This document shows positions 1-9,501 of a DNA stretch of 37,772 nucleotides, piece after piece. Under the pieces are notes generated by a model that worked only from the letters and a program-made list of their open reading frames with translations, was not told where the DNA came from and did no database searches. The translations under genes were made by a program, and so were the position numbers. Position 1 is the first letter of the stretch. The number at the start of each line of letters is the position of its first letter. Location: contig PQAH01000003.1 in NCBI GenBank assembly GCA_003105195.1, positions 1 to 37,772 of the forward strand, in the 5' to 3' direction. This DNA is from Bradyrhizobiaceae bacterium (lineage in GTDB: Bacteria; Pseudomonadota; Alphaproteobacteria; Rhizobiales; Xanthobacteraceae).

Positions 1-499
<499 letters not shown>

Positions 500-1114
500 C
501 TATCGGCGCAGGCCGTAGGGGCCGAAGCTCGCGACGTCGCGGCGCGCCGCATAATAGAGCGCGTCCTGCGGCGTGGTCGGCCGGATCACGATGGTGCGCG
601 TGCCGGTGGCCGAGCGGGCCGTGACCAGGATCTCGCCCGGCGCCGGGATGCGCGGGGCGGGGGCCGGACGGTGCGCGGCGCGCGGCGTCGCGGCCGGGAT
701 CCGCTCGGACGCCAGCGAGGGACGCAGCGCGGGCGGCTCGGGCTCTGCCGCGATCTCGGGCTCGGCCGCGACCTCGGGCTCGACCGGCTGGGGCTTGGTC
801 GTTGGCGCTGCCTCGGGAGCCTCGGGCGCGGCGGTCTCGGTCGCCGCCTTGGTCGCAAGCGCCGCGACGATGGGCGCGGCCCGCGCGGGCGCTTCCACCG
901 CGGCGTCGCCCTTCGGCGGCGCCGTCCAGGTGAGGCACTTGCGGTCGATCATCGGCCAGGCCTGCAGCCGGCACGGCAGCGGCGTCTCGGCCGCGATCAC
1001 GACCGGCTTCTTCGGCGCCTCGCCCATGAACAGGGCCGTGCCCGCGAGGGCGCCGGAGCCGACCACCATCCAGGCGGCGAACATCTTGGTGAGCGGGCGC
1101 AGCATCGATGGCAC
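500..1114 (-). CDS. Hypothetical proline/alanine-rich protein with N-terminal membrane segment
   Basis: A 204-residue protein of unknown function. Residues ~11-30 form one hydrophobic segment (MFAAWMVVGSGALAGTALFM), a signal anchor or signal peptide. A short cysteine-containing segment follows at ~46-62 (CRLQAWPMIDRKCLTW) and looks like the conserved core. Residues ~70-150 are a low-complexity Ala/Pro/Glu linker (repeated PEVAAEPE-type units), and the basic C-terminus contains TRTIVIRPTTPQDALYYAARR. The pattern suggests an envelope protein spanning or extending from the inner membrane. The GTG at 1114 has GGGGAGG 5 nt upstream and is preferred over the ATG at 1105. It lies between pobA and pqqE on the same strand, with no clear functional link to either. 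High-GC codon use matches its neighbours. Confidence 0.72.
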   Translation of the reverse strand: MPSMLRPLTKMFAAWMVVGSGALAGTALFMGEAPKKPVVIAAETPLPCRLQAWPMIDRKCLTWTAPPKGDAAVEAPARAAPIVAALATKAATETAAPEAPEAAPTTKPQPVEPEVAAEPEIAAEPEPPALRPSLASERIPAATPRAAHRPAPAPRIPAPGEILVTARSATGTRTIVIRPTTPQDALYYAARRDVASFGPYGLRR

Positions 1115-1240
1115 GTGAGCCTCCCCAGGCGTGTCATGCCCAAGGTTGCCTGCGAGCTCTCAAGGCCGGGTTGCCGGTCGCGGCGAAGCGACGGGGATTT
1201 GCGCGACGTGATGAACGGGACGTAACCCGACAAGGTAAAA

Positions 1241-2326
1241 TCAGCGCCGGTAGTCGTAGGCCGCGTCCTCGCGTTCCAGCACCAGCTCGGCGAGGCGGGA
1301 GTGGTGCGGCGAGAGGTGGCAGACCGGGTCGGCGGCGCGTGCGTCGCCCGTGAGCGCGAGGGCCTGGCAGCGGCAGCCGCCGAAGTCCTCGCCGCGCTTC
1401 GGGCAGGTGCGGCAGGGCTCCTGCATCCAGTCCTCGCCGCGGAAGGCGTTGAAGGCGGGCGCGTTCTGCCAGATGTCGGCGAGCGAATGCGCGCGCACGT
1501 TCCAGAACACGAGGCCGGGAATCGTCTCGGCCGCGTGGCACGGCAGAACCTTGCCGGAGGGCGTGACATTGAGCGAGCGGCGGCCCCAGCCGCCGACGCA
1601 GGCCTTGGGAAGGCGCGCGTAATAGTCCGGCACGACGGCGTCGATGACGATCCGCCCATGGTGGCGCGCGCGCAGCGCCTCCACGGTCGCGACGGCGCGC
1701 TCGACCTGCTCGCGGGTCGGCATCAGCCGGTCGCGGTTCTTCAACGCCCAGCCGTAGTACTGCACATGGGCGATCTCGACGCGGCCGGCGCCGAGAGCGA
1801 GCGCGAGATCGACCATCGCCTCGATGTGGTCGATATTGGCGCGGTGCATCACGGCATTGACGGTGAGCGGGATGCCGTGGCGGATCACCTCGGCGGCGAG
1901 CGCATTCTTGCGCGCGAAGGCGCCGCGATAGCCCGCGATGCGGTCGGCCGATTCGGGCTCGCTGTCCTGGATCGAGACCTGCACGTGATCGAGACCGGCA
2001 TCGGAGAGCGCCGCGAAGCGCTCGGACGCGACGCCGACGCCCGAGGTGATCAGGTTGGTGTAGAGGCCCGCGTCGTGCGCGGCCGCGGTCAGCTCGACGA
2101 TGTCGCGGCGCGCCGCGGGCTCGCCGCCCGAGAGATGCACCTGCAAGACGCCCAGCGCCGCGGCCTCGCGGAACACCCGCGCCCAGGTTTCGGTGTCGAG
2201 CTCGTCCTCGCGCGCATCGAGCCGCAGCGGGTTGGAGCAATAGGGGCAGGCCAGCGGGCAGCGGTGGGTGAGCTCGGCGAGGAGGCCGAGCGGGCGCGGC
2301 AGGGGCGTCTGCGGGGCGGCATCCAT
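1241..2326 (-). CDS. pqqE: PqqA peptide cyclase (radical SAM)
   Basis: Radical SAM/SPASM enzyme that links the gamma carbon of Glu16 to Tyr20 of the PqqA peptide, the first chemical step of PQQ synthesis; it works with PqqD as peptide chaperone. The 361-residue product has the CX3CX2C cluster motif at C23, C27 and C30 (CPLACPYC), a [13 protein letters not shown]-binding segment, and a cysteine-rich C-terminus ([28 protein letters not shown]) for auxiliary Fe-S clusters. The ATG at 2326 overlaps the pqqD stop (ATGA), which indicates translational coupling. An open frame runs far upstream in the same frame, but there it only reads pqqD and pqqC out of frame. This is the last gene of the pqqABCDE set. 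Confidence 0.97.
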   Translation of the reverse strand: MDAAPQTPLPRPLGLLAELTHRCPLACPYCSNPLRLDAREDELDTETWARVFREAAALGVLQVHLSGGEPAARRDIVELTAAAHDAGLYTNLITSGVGVASERFAALSDAGLDHVQVSIQDSEPESADRIAGYRGAFARKNALAAEVIRHGIPLTVNAVMHRANIDHIEAMVDLALALGAGRVEIAHVQYYGWALKNRDRLMPTREQVERAVATVEALRARHHGRIVIDAVVPDYYARLPKACVGGWGRRSLNVTPSGKVLPCHAAETIPGLVFWNVRAHSLADIWQNAPAFNAFRGEDWMQEPCRTCPKRGEDFGGCRCQALALTGDARAADPVCHLSPHHSRLAELVLEREDAAYDYRR

Positions 2327-2622
2327 CACGGCTCCAGGAGCTTCTTGTCGGCGAGGCCGGACAGGAGCGCGGTCACGTCGGCCATCACGCGCTCGCGCGG
2401 CGCATTGAAGGTCGCAGCGAGGTCGTCGACGATCTCGGCCAGCGTCGCCGTGCCGGTGCAGCGCTTGACGATCTCGACCGCGATCGGGTCGGGCTTGAAC
2501 ACGCGCTCGGGCGCGAGCAGCAGCCAGCCGCCCTGCGCCTCGTTGTGGACGAGCCGGACCCCGCGCGGCAGCCGCGGCCGCGCGTCGGGGGAGAGGGAGC
2601 GGGGAGCGGTGTCGTTCAACAA
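2326..2622 (-). CDS. pqqD: PQQ biosynthesis peptide chaperone PqqD
   Basis: Small winged-helix RiPP recognition protein (98 residues) that binds PqqA and presents it to PqqE. Family features seen: [26 protein letters not shown], then [11 protein letters not shown], and the terminal [16 protein letters not shown]. No ATG or GTG is available near the expected N-terminus; the start appears to be TTG at 2622 (or the next TTG at 2619), with only a weak purine-rich GCGAGAA upstream. It is separated from pqqC by about 150 bp holding a palindromic repeat, whereas the other pqq junctions here overlap or are close, so the repeat may have altered coupling. Its stop overlaps the pqqE start. Confidence 0.93.
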   Translation of the reverse strand: MLNDTAPRSLSPDARPRLPRGVRLVHNEAQGGWLLLAPERVFKPDPIAVEIVKRCTGTATLAEIVDDLAATFNAPRERVMADVTALLSGLADKKLLEP

Positions 2623-2656
2623 TGTTCTCGCGGCCGCAATCCGTGCGTTTCACTCC

Positions 2657-2755
2657 TTTCCCCCGTTTGCGGGGGAGGGTGGGGAGGGGGTGCCGCTTGC
2701 TCTGCGCTTGCGGCAAGAGCCCCTCGCTAACCCTCCCCCGCGCGCGAGGGACGGA
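2657..2755. repeat. REP-like palindromic repeat pair between pqqC and pqqD
   Basis: Two GC-rich palindromic units face each other: CCCCCG-TTTG-CGGGGG (2660-2675) followed by GGAGGGTGGGGAGGGGG, and, about 55 bp on, ACCCTCCCCCGCGCGCGAGGG. The arms of the two units are also complementary to each other, so the whole element can fold as one large structure. A closely similar pair is present at 12184-12271. Short units with a CCCTCCCCCGC...GCGGGGGAGGG core are widely dispersed in Hyphomicrobiales genomes. Here the element lies inside the pqq operon. Confidence 0.75.
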
Positions 2756-2771
2756 ACAGTCCCGGCATGCA

Positions 2772-3500
2772 TCACTCCTGCGGCACGAAGGCGCCGGGCG
2801 GCACGTGCTTCGGGTCCACATAGGCGGCGTAGAGCGCGTCGAGCTGGGCCCAGAGCACGTCGCACTTGAAGGTGAGCGCGGCGAGCACCGCCTGCTGCTC
2901 GGCCGGGGTCTCGGCGTGGCGCTTGACGTAGTCGAGCGCGAAGTCGGCATCGCGGCGCGCCTGCGGCGGTCGCTTGGAGAAGTAGGCGAGCGTCTCGGCG
3001 GTGACGAAGGGATAGCCCTTCAGCATGCCCTCCATGCGCTCCGAGATGATCACGGGCGAGAACAGCTCGGTCAGCGAGGAGGCCACCGCCTCGAGCAGCG
3101 ACCTCTCGCGCACGAAGTGGACATAGGCGTCCACCGCGAAGCGCGTCGCCGGCAGGAGGCCGCGCAGCGAGACCACGTCGTCGCGGTCGAGGCCGAGGCC
3201 GTCGGTCAGCTTGAGCCAGCGCGCGATGCCGCCGTCGCCCTTCTCGGCGCCGTCGTGGTCGACCAGCCGGCTGCGCCACTCGCGCCGCAGGTCGGAATCC
3301 TCGCAGCGCGCGATCAGGCTCGCATCCTTCACGGGGATCATGGCCTGGTAGTAGTAGCGGTTGAGCGCCCAGGCCTGCACCTGGCCCTTGCTGCACCTGC
3401 CGCCGTGCAGCAGGGCGTGGAACGGGTGCAGGCGATGATAGCTCCGCGCCCCGATGTCGCGCAGCGCCGCTTCCAGCTCGTCCGGGCTCAACAGCTTCAC
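2772..3500 (-). CDS. pqqC: Pyrroloquinoline-quinone synthase
   Basis: Cofactorless oxidase that performs the last step of PQQ formation, ring closure and eight-electron oxidation of the bicyclic intermediate. The 242-residue length is close to known PqqC proteins. Seen in sequence: [29 protein letters not shown] near the N-terminus (R48 and the following tyrosines), [11 protein letters not shown] with H82, and a [19 protein letters not shown] helix. The start is GTG at 3500, overlapping the pqqB stop as GTGA. It is a stand-alone protein, not a PqqC-PqqD fusion as in Methylobacterium. The 3' side is followed by the palindromic repeat and then pqqD. Confidence 0.96.
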   Translation of the reverse strand: MKLLSPDELEAALRDIGARSYHRLHPFHALLHGGRCSKGQVQAWALNRYYYQAMIPVKDASLIARCEDSDLRREWRSRLVDHDGAEKGDGGIARWLKLTDGLGLDRDDVVSLRGLLPATRFAVDAYVHFVRERSLLEAVASSLTELFSPVIISERMEGMLKGYPFVTAETLAYFSKRPPQARRDADFALDYVKRHAETPAEQQAVLAALTFKCDVLWAQLDALYAAYVDPKHVPPGAFVPQE

Positions 3501-4402
3501 AGCACGATCTCCATCCCGTCGGCCGAGACCTCCCAGCCTGCCGCCTCGACCCGCCTGCGCTCCTTGGAGCCCGCGACGAGGATCGGGTTGGTGTTGTTGA
3601 TGTGGATGTAGATGCGGCGCCCCGCGAGGCCCGCGAGCGCGGCGAGCGAGCCGTCGGCGCCGTCGATCGGCATGTGCCCCATGCGCCGGCCCGTCTTGGC
3701 GCCGGTGCCCGAGGCGATCATCTCGTCGTCGGTGAACAGGGTGCCGTCGAACAGCACCACGTCGGCACGCGAGACGCGCTGCTCGAGCGCCGGCGTCACT
3801 GCGGCCGCGCCCGGCACGAAGGCGAGCCGTGCGCCGCCGGCCGCGACCTCGATGCCGACATTGGCGCCGCTCTCGCGGGCGGTCTCGGGCGTGCCCTCCT
3901 CGAGATAGAGCGGAACCTTGCCGGGCACCGCGAACAGCTCGGCCGTGATCCCGCCGGGCAGCGCGAAAGGCTCCCCGCAGGGGACCGGCCTGCGCGCGAC
4001 CAGGTCGGGCGCGAGGGCGGCGAACATCGGGTTGTCGGCGAGGGCCTGCAAGGTCTCGGCGGTGCCGTAGAGGGCGAAGGGCTGCCGCTCGCGCAGGTTC
4101 AGGAGGCCGGCGGTCTGGTCGATCTCGGCCCCGGTCAGCACCACCGCCGCGATCGGGCTTCCGCGCAGTCCGTCTTTCGGGTGCAGGGCCATGGTGGCGG
4201 CAATCTGTGCCCGCAGGTCAGGCGCCGCATTCAGCAGGGTCCACTGTCCGTCGCCCGTGGACAGCGCGAGGCTCGCCTGCGTACGCGCACTGACCCGCAT
4301 GTCGCCCTCCCAGGCGAGGCGACACACGGGACAGCGGCAATTCCATTGAGGAAATCCACCGCCTGCCGCCGACCCCAGCACGATGGCGGTGAGACGCCCC
4401 AT
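3497..4402 (-). CDS. pqqB: PQQ biosynthesis protein PqqB
   Basis: Metallo-beta-lactamase-fold protein thought to hydroxylate the tyrosine of the cross-linked PqqA-derived dipeptide. The 301 residues begin with VLGSAAGGGFPQWNCRCPVCRLA, the family signature including the CxCxxC zinc segment. Also seen are LTGAEIDQTAGLLNLRE, which takes the place of the classical HxHxDH motif, the GHMPIDG segment, and HINNTNPIL near the C-terminus. The ATG at 4402 lies about 28 nt after the pqqA stop. The stop overlaps the pqqC start. Confidence 0.96.
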   Translation of the reverse strand: MGRLTAIVLGSAAGGGFPQWNCRCPVCRLAWEGDMRVSARTQASLALSTGDGQWTLLNAAPDLRAQIAATMALHPKDGLRGSPIAAVVLTGAEIDQTAGLLNLRERQPFALYGTAETLQALADNPMFAALAPDLVARRPVPCGEPFALPGGITAELFAVPGKVPLYLEEGTPETARESGANVGIEVAAGGARLAFVPGAAAVTPALEQRVSRADVVLFDGTLFTDDEMIASGTGAKTGRRMGHMPIDGADGSLAALAGLAGRRIYIHINNTNPILVAGSKERRRVEAAGWEVSADGMEIVL

Positions 4403-4430
4403 GCCGAAGGCCCGCGAAGGCGGCGGCCGG

Positions 4431-4508
4431 TCAGAACTCGGCCGGCAGGTAGCCGTTGATCTCGAGACCGATGCAGATCTCGACGAGGGTCGGAGTTGTC
4501 CAGGTCAT
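4431..4508 (-). CDS. pqqA: PQQ precursor peptide PqqA
   Basis: Ribosomal precursor peptide of 25 residues that donates the Glu and Tyr carbons of PQQ. The peptide starts MTWTTPTLVEICIGLEI and has Glu16 and Tyr20 in the E-I-N-G-Y arrangement needed for cross-linking, ending LPAEF. Two in-frame ATGs occur at 4514 and 4508. GGAGGA directly abuts the first but sits about 6 nt before the second, so the ribosome binding site favours 4508. It is the first gene of the pqqABCDE operon, with the promoter expected in 4515-4731. Confidence 0.95.
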   Translation of the reverse strand: MTWTTPTLVEICIGLEINGYLPAEF

Positions 4509-4593
4509 GGTCATTCCTCCTACGGGGTCCTTGAAGGAAGGTCTCCCGATGCGCCTTCGTTCCATATCCCAAAACACCACCGGACACACCTTA

Positions 4594-4608
4594 CGAATCT
4601 TTAATTCG
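4594..4608. promoter_or_regulatory. Small AT-rich inverted repeat upstream of pqqA
   Basis: CGAAT-CTTTA-ATTCG lies in an unusually AT-rich patch of the 220-bp gap between the IclR gene and pqqA, about 85 bp before the pqqA start. It could be part of the pqqA promoter or operator, or the end of the upstream transcript. I see no convincing -35/-10 pair to anchor it. Confidence 0.25.
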
Positions 4609-4731
4609 ACCCCTGCGGGATTCCGGCGGAACCGACGCCGCCCCGGCCGTGACCAGGATTCCCAGCGAAAACCGAGGAGCGGCGGCCGCCCGGAGCGCGC
4701 CCAGGGGCGCGGGTTACGGTTGCGAGCCCGG

Positions 4732-5520
4732 TCAGCGGGCGCGCTTGATCAGCGGCCGCAGATGCGCCTTCGCCTCGCTGAGGCGGGCGAGGAAGCGGTC
4801 CGGCAGCTCGGCGGCCGAGACGCGCCCGGCCTGGGCGCCGACATTCATGGCCGCCACCGTGCGGCCGCCCGCGTCCGTGAGCGGCACCGCGATCGAGACC
4901 AGGCCGACCTCGAGCTCCTGGTCGATCACGCAATAACCCTGTTCGCGCACGGCGTTGAGGATCTGCAGGAGCTCGTCGATGCGCGTGCGCGTGTAGGGCG
5001 TGAGCGGACGCCGCTCGCTCGTCTGCAGGCGCTGCGCGGCCTCGGCAGGGTCGAGCGCAGCGAGCAGGACGCGGCCCATGGAGGTGCAGAAAGCCGGCAG
5101 ACGCGTGCCGACGCCGAGATCGACCGTCATGATGCGCCGACGCGCCGAGCGCGCGATGTAGAGAACCTCGTGGCCGTCGAGGATCGAGGCCGAGCAGGAC
5201 TCGTCGGTCGCCTCGCTCACCTTCTCGAGGAAGGGCTGGATCAGCTGCGGCAGCTCGTTCGAGGCCAGATAGGCATAGCCGAGGCGCAGCACGCGCGGGG
5301 TGAGCGAGAAGAACTTGCCGTCGAAGCTCGCATAGCCGAGGCGCTGCAAGGTGAGCAGGCAGCGCCGCGCGGCCGCGCGCGAGAGCCGGGTCATCTCGGC
5401 CACCTGCGCGATCGTCAGGCGGCCGTGCTGGTCGTCGAAGCATTCGATGACGGCGAGGCCCTTGCCGAGTCCCGCGATGTAGTCGCGCTCTGCCGCACGC
5501 TCGACGAGCATCTCGCTCAT
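4732..5520 (-). CDS. pcaR: IclR-family regulator of the pca operon (PcaR/PcaU/PobR type)
   Basis: 262-residue IclR-type transcription factor. The N-terminal winged HTH covers ~15-75 (GLAVIECFDDQHGRLTIAQVAEMTRLSRAAARRCLLTLQRLGY). The effector-binding domain follows at ~85-255, with SCSASILDGHEVLYIAR, MTVDLGVGTRLPAFCTSMGRVLLA and the terminal FLARLSEAKAHLRPLIKRA that marks the PcaR/PcaU/PobR branch, whose members respond to protocatechuate, 3-oxoadipate or 4-hydroxybenzoate. It is divergent from pcaI, with a palindromic operator candidate between them, so it most likely controls pcaIJFHG and itself. Whether it activates or represses, and which effector it binds, cannot be read from sequence. 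pobA regulation by the same protein is possible. Confidence 0.9.
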   Translation of the reverse strand: MSEMLVERAAERDYIAGLGKGLAVIECFDDQHGRLTIAQVAEMTRLSRAAARRCLLTLQRLGYASFDGKFFSLTPRVLRLGYAYLASNELPQLIQPFLEKVSEATDESCSASILDGHEVLYIARSARRRIMTVDLGVGTRLPAFCTSMGRVLLAALDPAEAAQRLQTSERRPLTPYTRTRIDELLQILNAVREQGYCVIDQELEVGLVSIAVPLTDAGGRTVAAMNVGAQAGRVSAAELPDRFLARLSEAKAHLRPLIKRAR

Positions 5521-5613
5521 GGGGTCGCCCCGCCCGGGCCAATGGTCATGCTGTTCGCATTGCGCACTCGGTTGTCAAGAGCGCCCTTGACCCTATACCG
5601 ACTCGTCCATAAA

Positions 5614-5650
5614 GTTCGATATGAAAAATATTGTGCGATTAACGCACAAT
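5614..5650. promoter_or_regulatory. Three-half-site operator candidate for the IclR regulator
   Basis: A perfect inverted repeat with arms ATTGTGCG (5630-5637) and CGCACAAT (5643-5650) around ATTAA ends 17 bp before the pcaI start. A third related half-site, GTTCGAT (5614-5620), lies upstream as a direct repeat of GTGCGAT (5633-5639). A palindrome plus one direct half-site is the arrangement known for PcaU/PobR of Acinetobacter. A candidate promoter TTGTCA (5572-5577), 16 bp, TATACC (5594-5599) precedes it; if that is used, the operator lies downstream of the start point. Confidence 0.65.
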
Positions 5651-5667
5651 GCCCATGGGATGACCAG

Positions 5668-6708
5668 ATGGCCCAGTTCCTGTCGCTGTCGGACGCGGTG
5701 GAAGCACATGTGCGCGATGGCGACAGCGTCGCCATGGAGGGCTTCACCCATCTCATCCCCAACGCGGCCGCGCACGAGGTCATCCGCCAGAAGCGCAGGC
5801 ACCTGACGCTGATCCGCATGACGCCGGACCTGCCCTACGACCAGCTGATCGGCATGGGCTGCGCCGACAGGCTGGTGTTCTCATGGGGCGGCAATCCGGG
5901 GGTCGGCTCGCTGCACCGCCTGCGCGATGCTGTGGAGAACGGCTGGCCGCAGCCGCTCGCGATCGAGGAGCACTCCCACGCCGCCATGGCCAATGCCTAC
6001 GAGGCGGGCGCGGCGAACCTGCCCTTCGCGCTGCTGCGCGGCTATATCGGGGCCGACCTCGCGAAGGTGAACCCGAACATCCGCAGTGTCACCTGCCCGT
6101 TCACGGGAGAGACACTCGCCGCGGTTCCCGCGATCCGGCCGGACGTCTCGATCATCCATGCGCTGAAGGCCGACCGCGCCGGCAACGTCTATCTGGAAGG
6201 GATCGTCGGCGTGCAGAAGGAGGCGGTGCTGGCGGCGAAACGCAGCATCGTCACGGTCGAGGAGATCGTCGACGATTTCGGGCCGCGCAACGCCAATGCC
6301 GTGATCCTGCCGAGCTGGACCGTGGGCGCCATCGTGTGCGTCCCGGGCGGCGCGCATCCGTCCTATGCGCAGGGCTACTACAAGCGCGACAACGCCTACT
6401 ATATCGCCTGGGACCCGATCGCGCGGGACCGCGACACGTTCCTCGCCTGGATCAAGGCGAACGTGCTCGAGAAGGGACCCGAGGTCTTCGCCGAGATCGT
6501 GAAGCCGCTGCGGCAGGCGGCACCGGCGGCGAAGAAGGCGGCGCGCAAGGGCGCGCTCGGGACCCGGATCGCCAAGGCCGCGGCGCGGCTGTTCCGCGGG
6601 AAGCCCGGCGAGGCGGGGCCCGGCAAGACCAAAGTCAAGGCGAAGCCCGGCAGGGCCAAGCAAACCAAGGCGCCCGCGCGCAAGAGCGCGCGCCGGCGAG
6701 CCCGGTGA
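5668..6708 (+). CDS. pcaI: 3-oxoadipate CoA-transferase subunit A with basic C-terminal tail
   Basis: Alpha subunit of the succinyl-CoA:3-oxoadipate CoA-transferase, which activates 3-oxoadipate for thiolysis. The family-I CoA-transferase fold is seen in VRDGDSVAMEGFTHLIPNAAAHEVIRQ, FSWGGNPGVGSLHRLRDA and ILPSWTVGAIVCVPGGAHPS. The ATG at 5668 is the first in-frame start after the operator; the Shine-Dalgarno is weak. The product has 346 residues. Roughly residues 283-346 are an extra Lys/Arg/Ala/Pro tail with a single acidic residue, unlike the compact end of ordinary PcaI. The reading frame stays open and ends 7 nt before pcaJ, so the tail is unlikely to be a frameshift. First gene of pcaIJFHG. 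Confidence 0.92.
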   Translation: MAQFLSLSDAVEAHVRDGDSVAMEGFTHLIPNAAAHEVIRQKRRHLTLIRMTPDLPYDQLIGMGCADRLVFSWGGNPGVGSLHRLRDAVENGWPQPLAIEEHSHAAMANAYEAGAANLPFALLRGYIGADLAKVNPNIRSVTCPFTGETLAAVPAIRPDVSIIHALKADRAGNVYLEGIVGVQKEAVLAAKRSIVTVEEIVDDFGPRNANAVILPSWTVGAIVCVPGGAHPSYAQGYYKRDNAYYIAWDPIARDRDTFLAWIKANVLEKGPEVFAEIVKPLRQAAPAAKKAARKGALGTRIAKAAARLFRGKPGEAGPGKTKVKAKPGRAKQTKAPARKSARRRAR

Positions 6709-6715
6709 GGATCGG

Positions 6716-7495
6716 ATGGCCGAGGCCTACAAGCCCAACGAGATGATGACCATCGCGGCGGCGCGCGCGCTGCGCAACGACGACGTCTGCTTCGTCGGCA
6801 TCGGCATGCCGTCGGCGGCCTGCAACCTGGCGCGGCTCACCCATGCGCCGGACATCACGCTGATCTACGAGTCCGGCACGCTCGCGACCAAGCCGAACGT
6901 GCTGCCGCTCTCGATCGGCGACGGCGAATTGTGCGACACCGCGCTCACCACGGTCTCGGTGCCGGAGATGTTCCGCTACTGGCTGCAGGGCGGCCGCATC
7001 ACGCTCGGCTTCCTGGGCGGGGCGCAGATCGACCGCTTCGCCAACCTCAACACCACGGTGGTCGGCCCCTACGACAAGCCCAAGGTGCGGCTGCCGGGCG
7101 GCGGCGGCGCGCCGGAGATCGCGGTCGCCTGCGGCGAGATCTATATCATCATGGCGCAGTCGCCACGCAGCTTCGTGTCGCGGCTCGACTTCGTCACCTC
7201 GCTCGGCCACGGCGAGGGCGGCGACCACCGGGCGCGGCTCGGGCTCGAGACCAAGGGACCGACCCGGCTGGTCACCGACCTCGCGATCTTCGCGCCGGAT
7301 CCGGAGACCAAGGAGATGTCCGTGATCTCGATCCATCCGGGCGTGACCCGGGAGCGGATTCGCGAGAACACCGGCTGGCCGGTGCGTTATGCTGCCGAGG
7401 TCGCCGAGACGGCGCCCCCGACGCGCGCCGAACTCGAGGTGCTGCGCGAGCTGCACGCCCGCACCGCCCGGGCCCATGGGGCGCAGGCGGCCTAG
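6716..7495 (+). CDS. pcaJ: 3-oxoadipate CoA-transferase subunit B
   Basis: Beta subunit of the CoA-transferase, carrying the catalytic glutamate that forms the glutamyl-CoA thioester. In the 259-residue product the family's active-site segment reads LIYESGTLATK, giving E52 as the likely nucleophile. A glycine-rich RLPGGGGAPEIA segment and VTDLAIFAPDPETKEM near the C-terminus also fit the family. GAGGATCGG precedes the ATG. It is separated from pcaI by 7 nt and is presumably co-transcribed and co-translated with it as a heteromer. Confidence 0.95.
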   Translation: MAEAYKPNEMMTIAAARALRNDDVCFVGIGMPSAACNLARLTHAPDITLIYESGTLATKPNVLPLSIGDGELCDTALTTVSVPEMFRYWLQGGRITLGFLGGAQIDRFANLNTTVVGPYDKPKVRLPGGGGAPEIAVACGEIYIIMAQSPRSFVSRLDFVTSLGHGEGGDHRARLGLETKGPTRLVTDLAIFAPDPETKEMSVISIHPGVTRERIRENTGWPVRYAAEVAETAPPTRAELEVLRELHARTARAHGAQAA

Positions 7496-7567
7496 CTTCA
7501 TTGGCTGCGCGGTTCGCTCCGAACCTCGGGCTCCGGATCTCGGAACCACGCGCGAAAGGACAAGACC

Positions 7568-8776
<1,209 letters not shown>

Positions 8777-8800
8777 TCAGGCTTCGCGAGGACACCCCCC

Positions 8801-9499
8801 ATGGCGCTCGTTTATCCGACCGACAGCAACAAGATCCATCCGGCACGGCCGTTTCCGGATTATCGCAGCACCGTGAAGCGCTCGCCGTCGCGGCCGCTGG
8901 TGATCGTGCCGCACACCCTCTCGGAGCTCACCGGCCCGGTCTACGGGCAGGACACTGTGCGCGCCGGCGACAGCGACCTCACCCAGCAGCACAAGGCCGA
9001 GCCGATCGGCGAACGCATCATCGTGCACGGCCATGTGCGCGACGAGGACGGCCGGGGCGTGGCGGACAGCCTGGTCGAGATCTGGCAGGCGAATGCCTGC
9101 GGCCGCTACATCCACGTCGTCGACCAGCATCCGGCGCCGATCGATCCGAACTTCACCGGAGCCGGGCGCGCCGTCACCGACCGGGACGGCTACTACAAGT
9201 TCATCACCGTGAAGCCCGGCGCCTATCCGTGGGGCAATCACACCAATGCGTGGCGGCCCGCGCATATCCACTTCTCGGTCTTCGGCCATGCGTTCCTGTC
9301 GCGGCTGGTCACCCAGATGTACTTCCCGGGCGATCCCCTGTTCCCATTCGACCCGATCTTCAACTCGGTGACCGACGCGAAGGCACGCGCGCGCATGGTC
9401 TCGTCCTTCGACCTCGACAACACGGTGCCCAACTGGGCGCTCTGTTACCGGTTCGACATCGTCCTGCGCGGACGCGAACAGACGCCGATGGAGAATTGA
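8801..9499 (+). CDS. pcaH: Protocatechuate 3,4-dioxygenase beta subunit
   Basis: Iron-binding subunit of the intradiol dioxygenase that opens protocatechuate to 3-carboxy-cis,cis-muconate. The Fe(III) ligands are all visible in the 232-residue product: Y103 (GRYIHVVDQH), Y142 (GAYPWGN), H155 and H157 (RPAHIHFSV). The N-terminus YRSTVKRSPSRPLVIVPHTLSELTGPVYG is the PcaH signature. It lies two bases before the pcaG start region and is co-transcribed with it. Confidence 0.97.
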   Translation: MALVYPTDSNKIHPARPFPDYRSTVKRSPSRPLVIVPHTLSELTGPVYGQDTVRAGDSDLTQQHKAEPIGERIIVHGHVRDEDGRGVADSLVEIWQANACGRYIHVVDQHPAPIDPNFTGAGRAVTDRDGYYKFITVKPGAYPWGNHTNAWRPAHIHFSVFGHAFLSRLVTQMYFPGDPLFPFDPIFNSVTDAKARARMVSSFDLDNTVPNWALCYRFDIVLRGREQTPMEN

Positions 9500-9501
9500 C
9501 G

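Noticed and set aside
2327-2950. N-terminal extension of the pqqE frame across pqqD and pqqC (569 codons in all)
   Set aside because: The added part reads pqqD and pqqC out of frame and the palindromic repeat; PqqE starts at the ATG overlapping the pqqD stop.
4456-5667. Upstream extension of the pcaI frame
   Set aside because: It reads antisense through the IclR gene and across the operator; the family N-terminus MAQFLSLSDAV begins at 5668.
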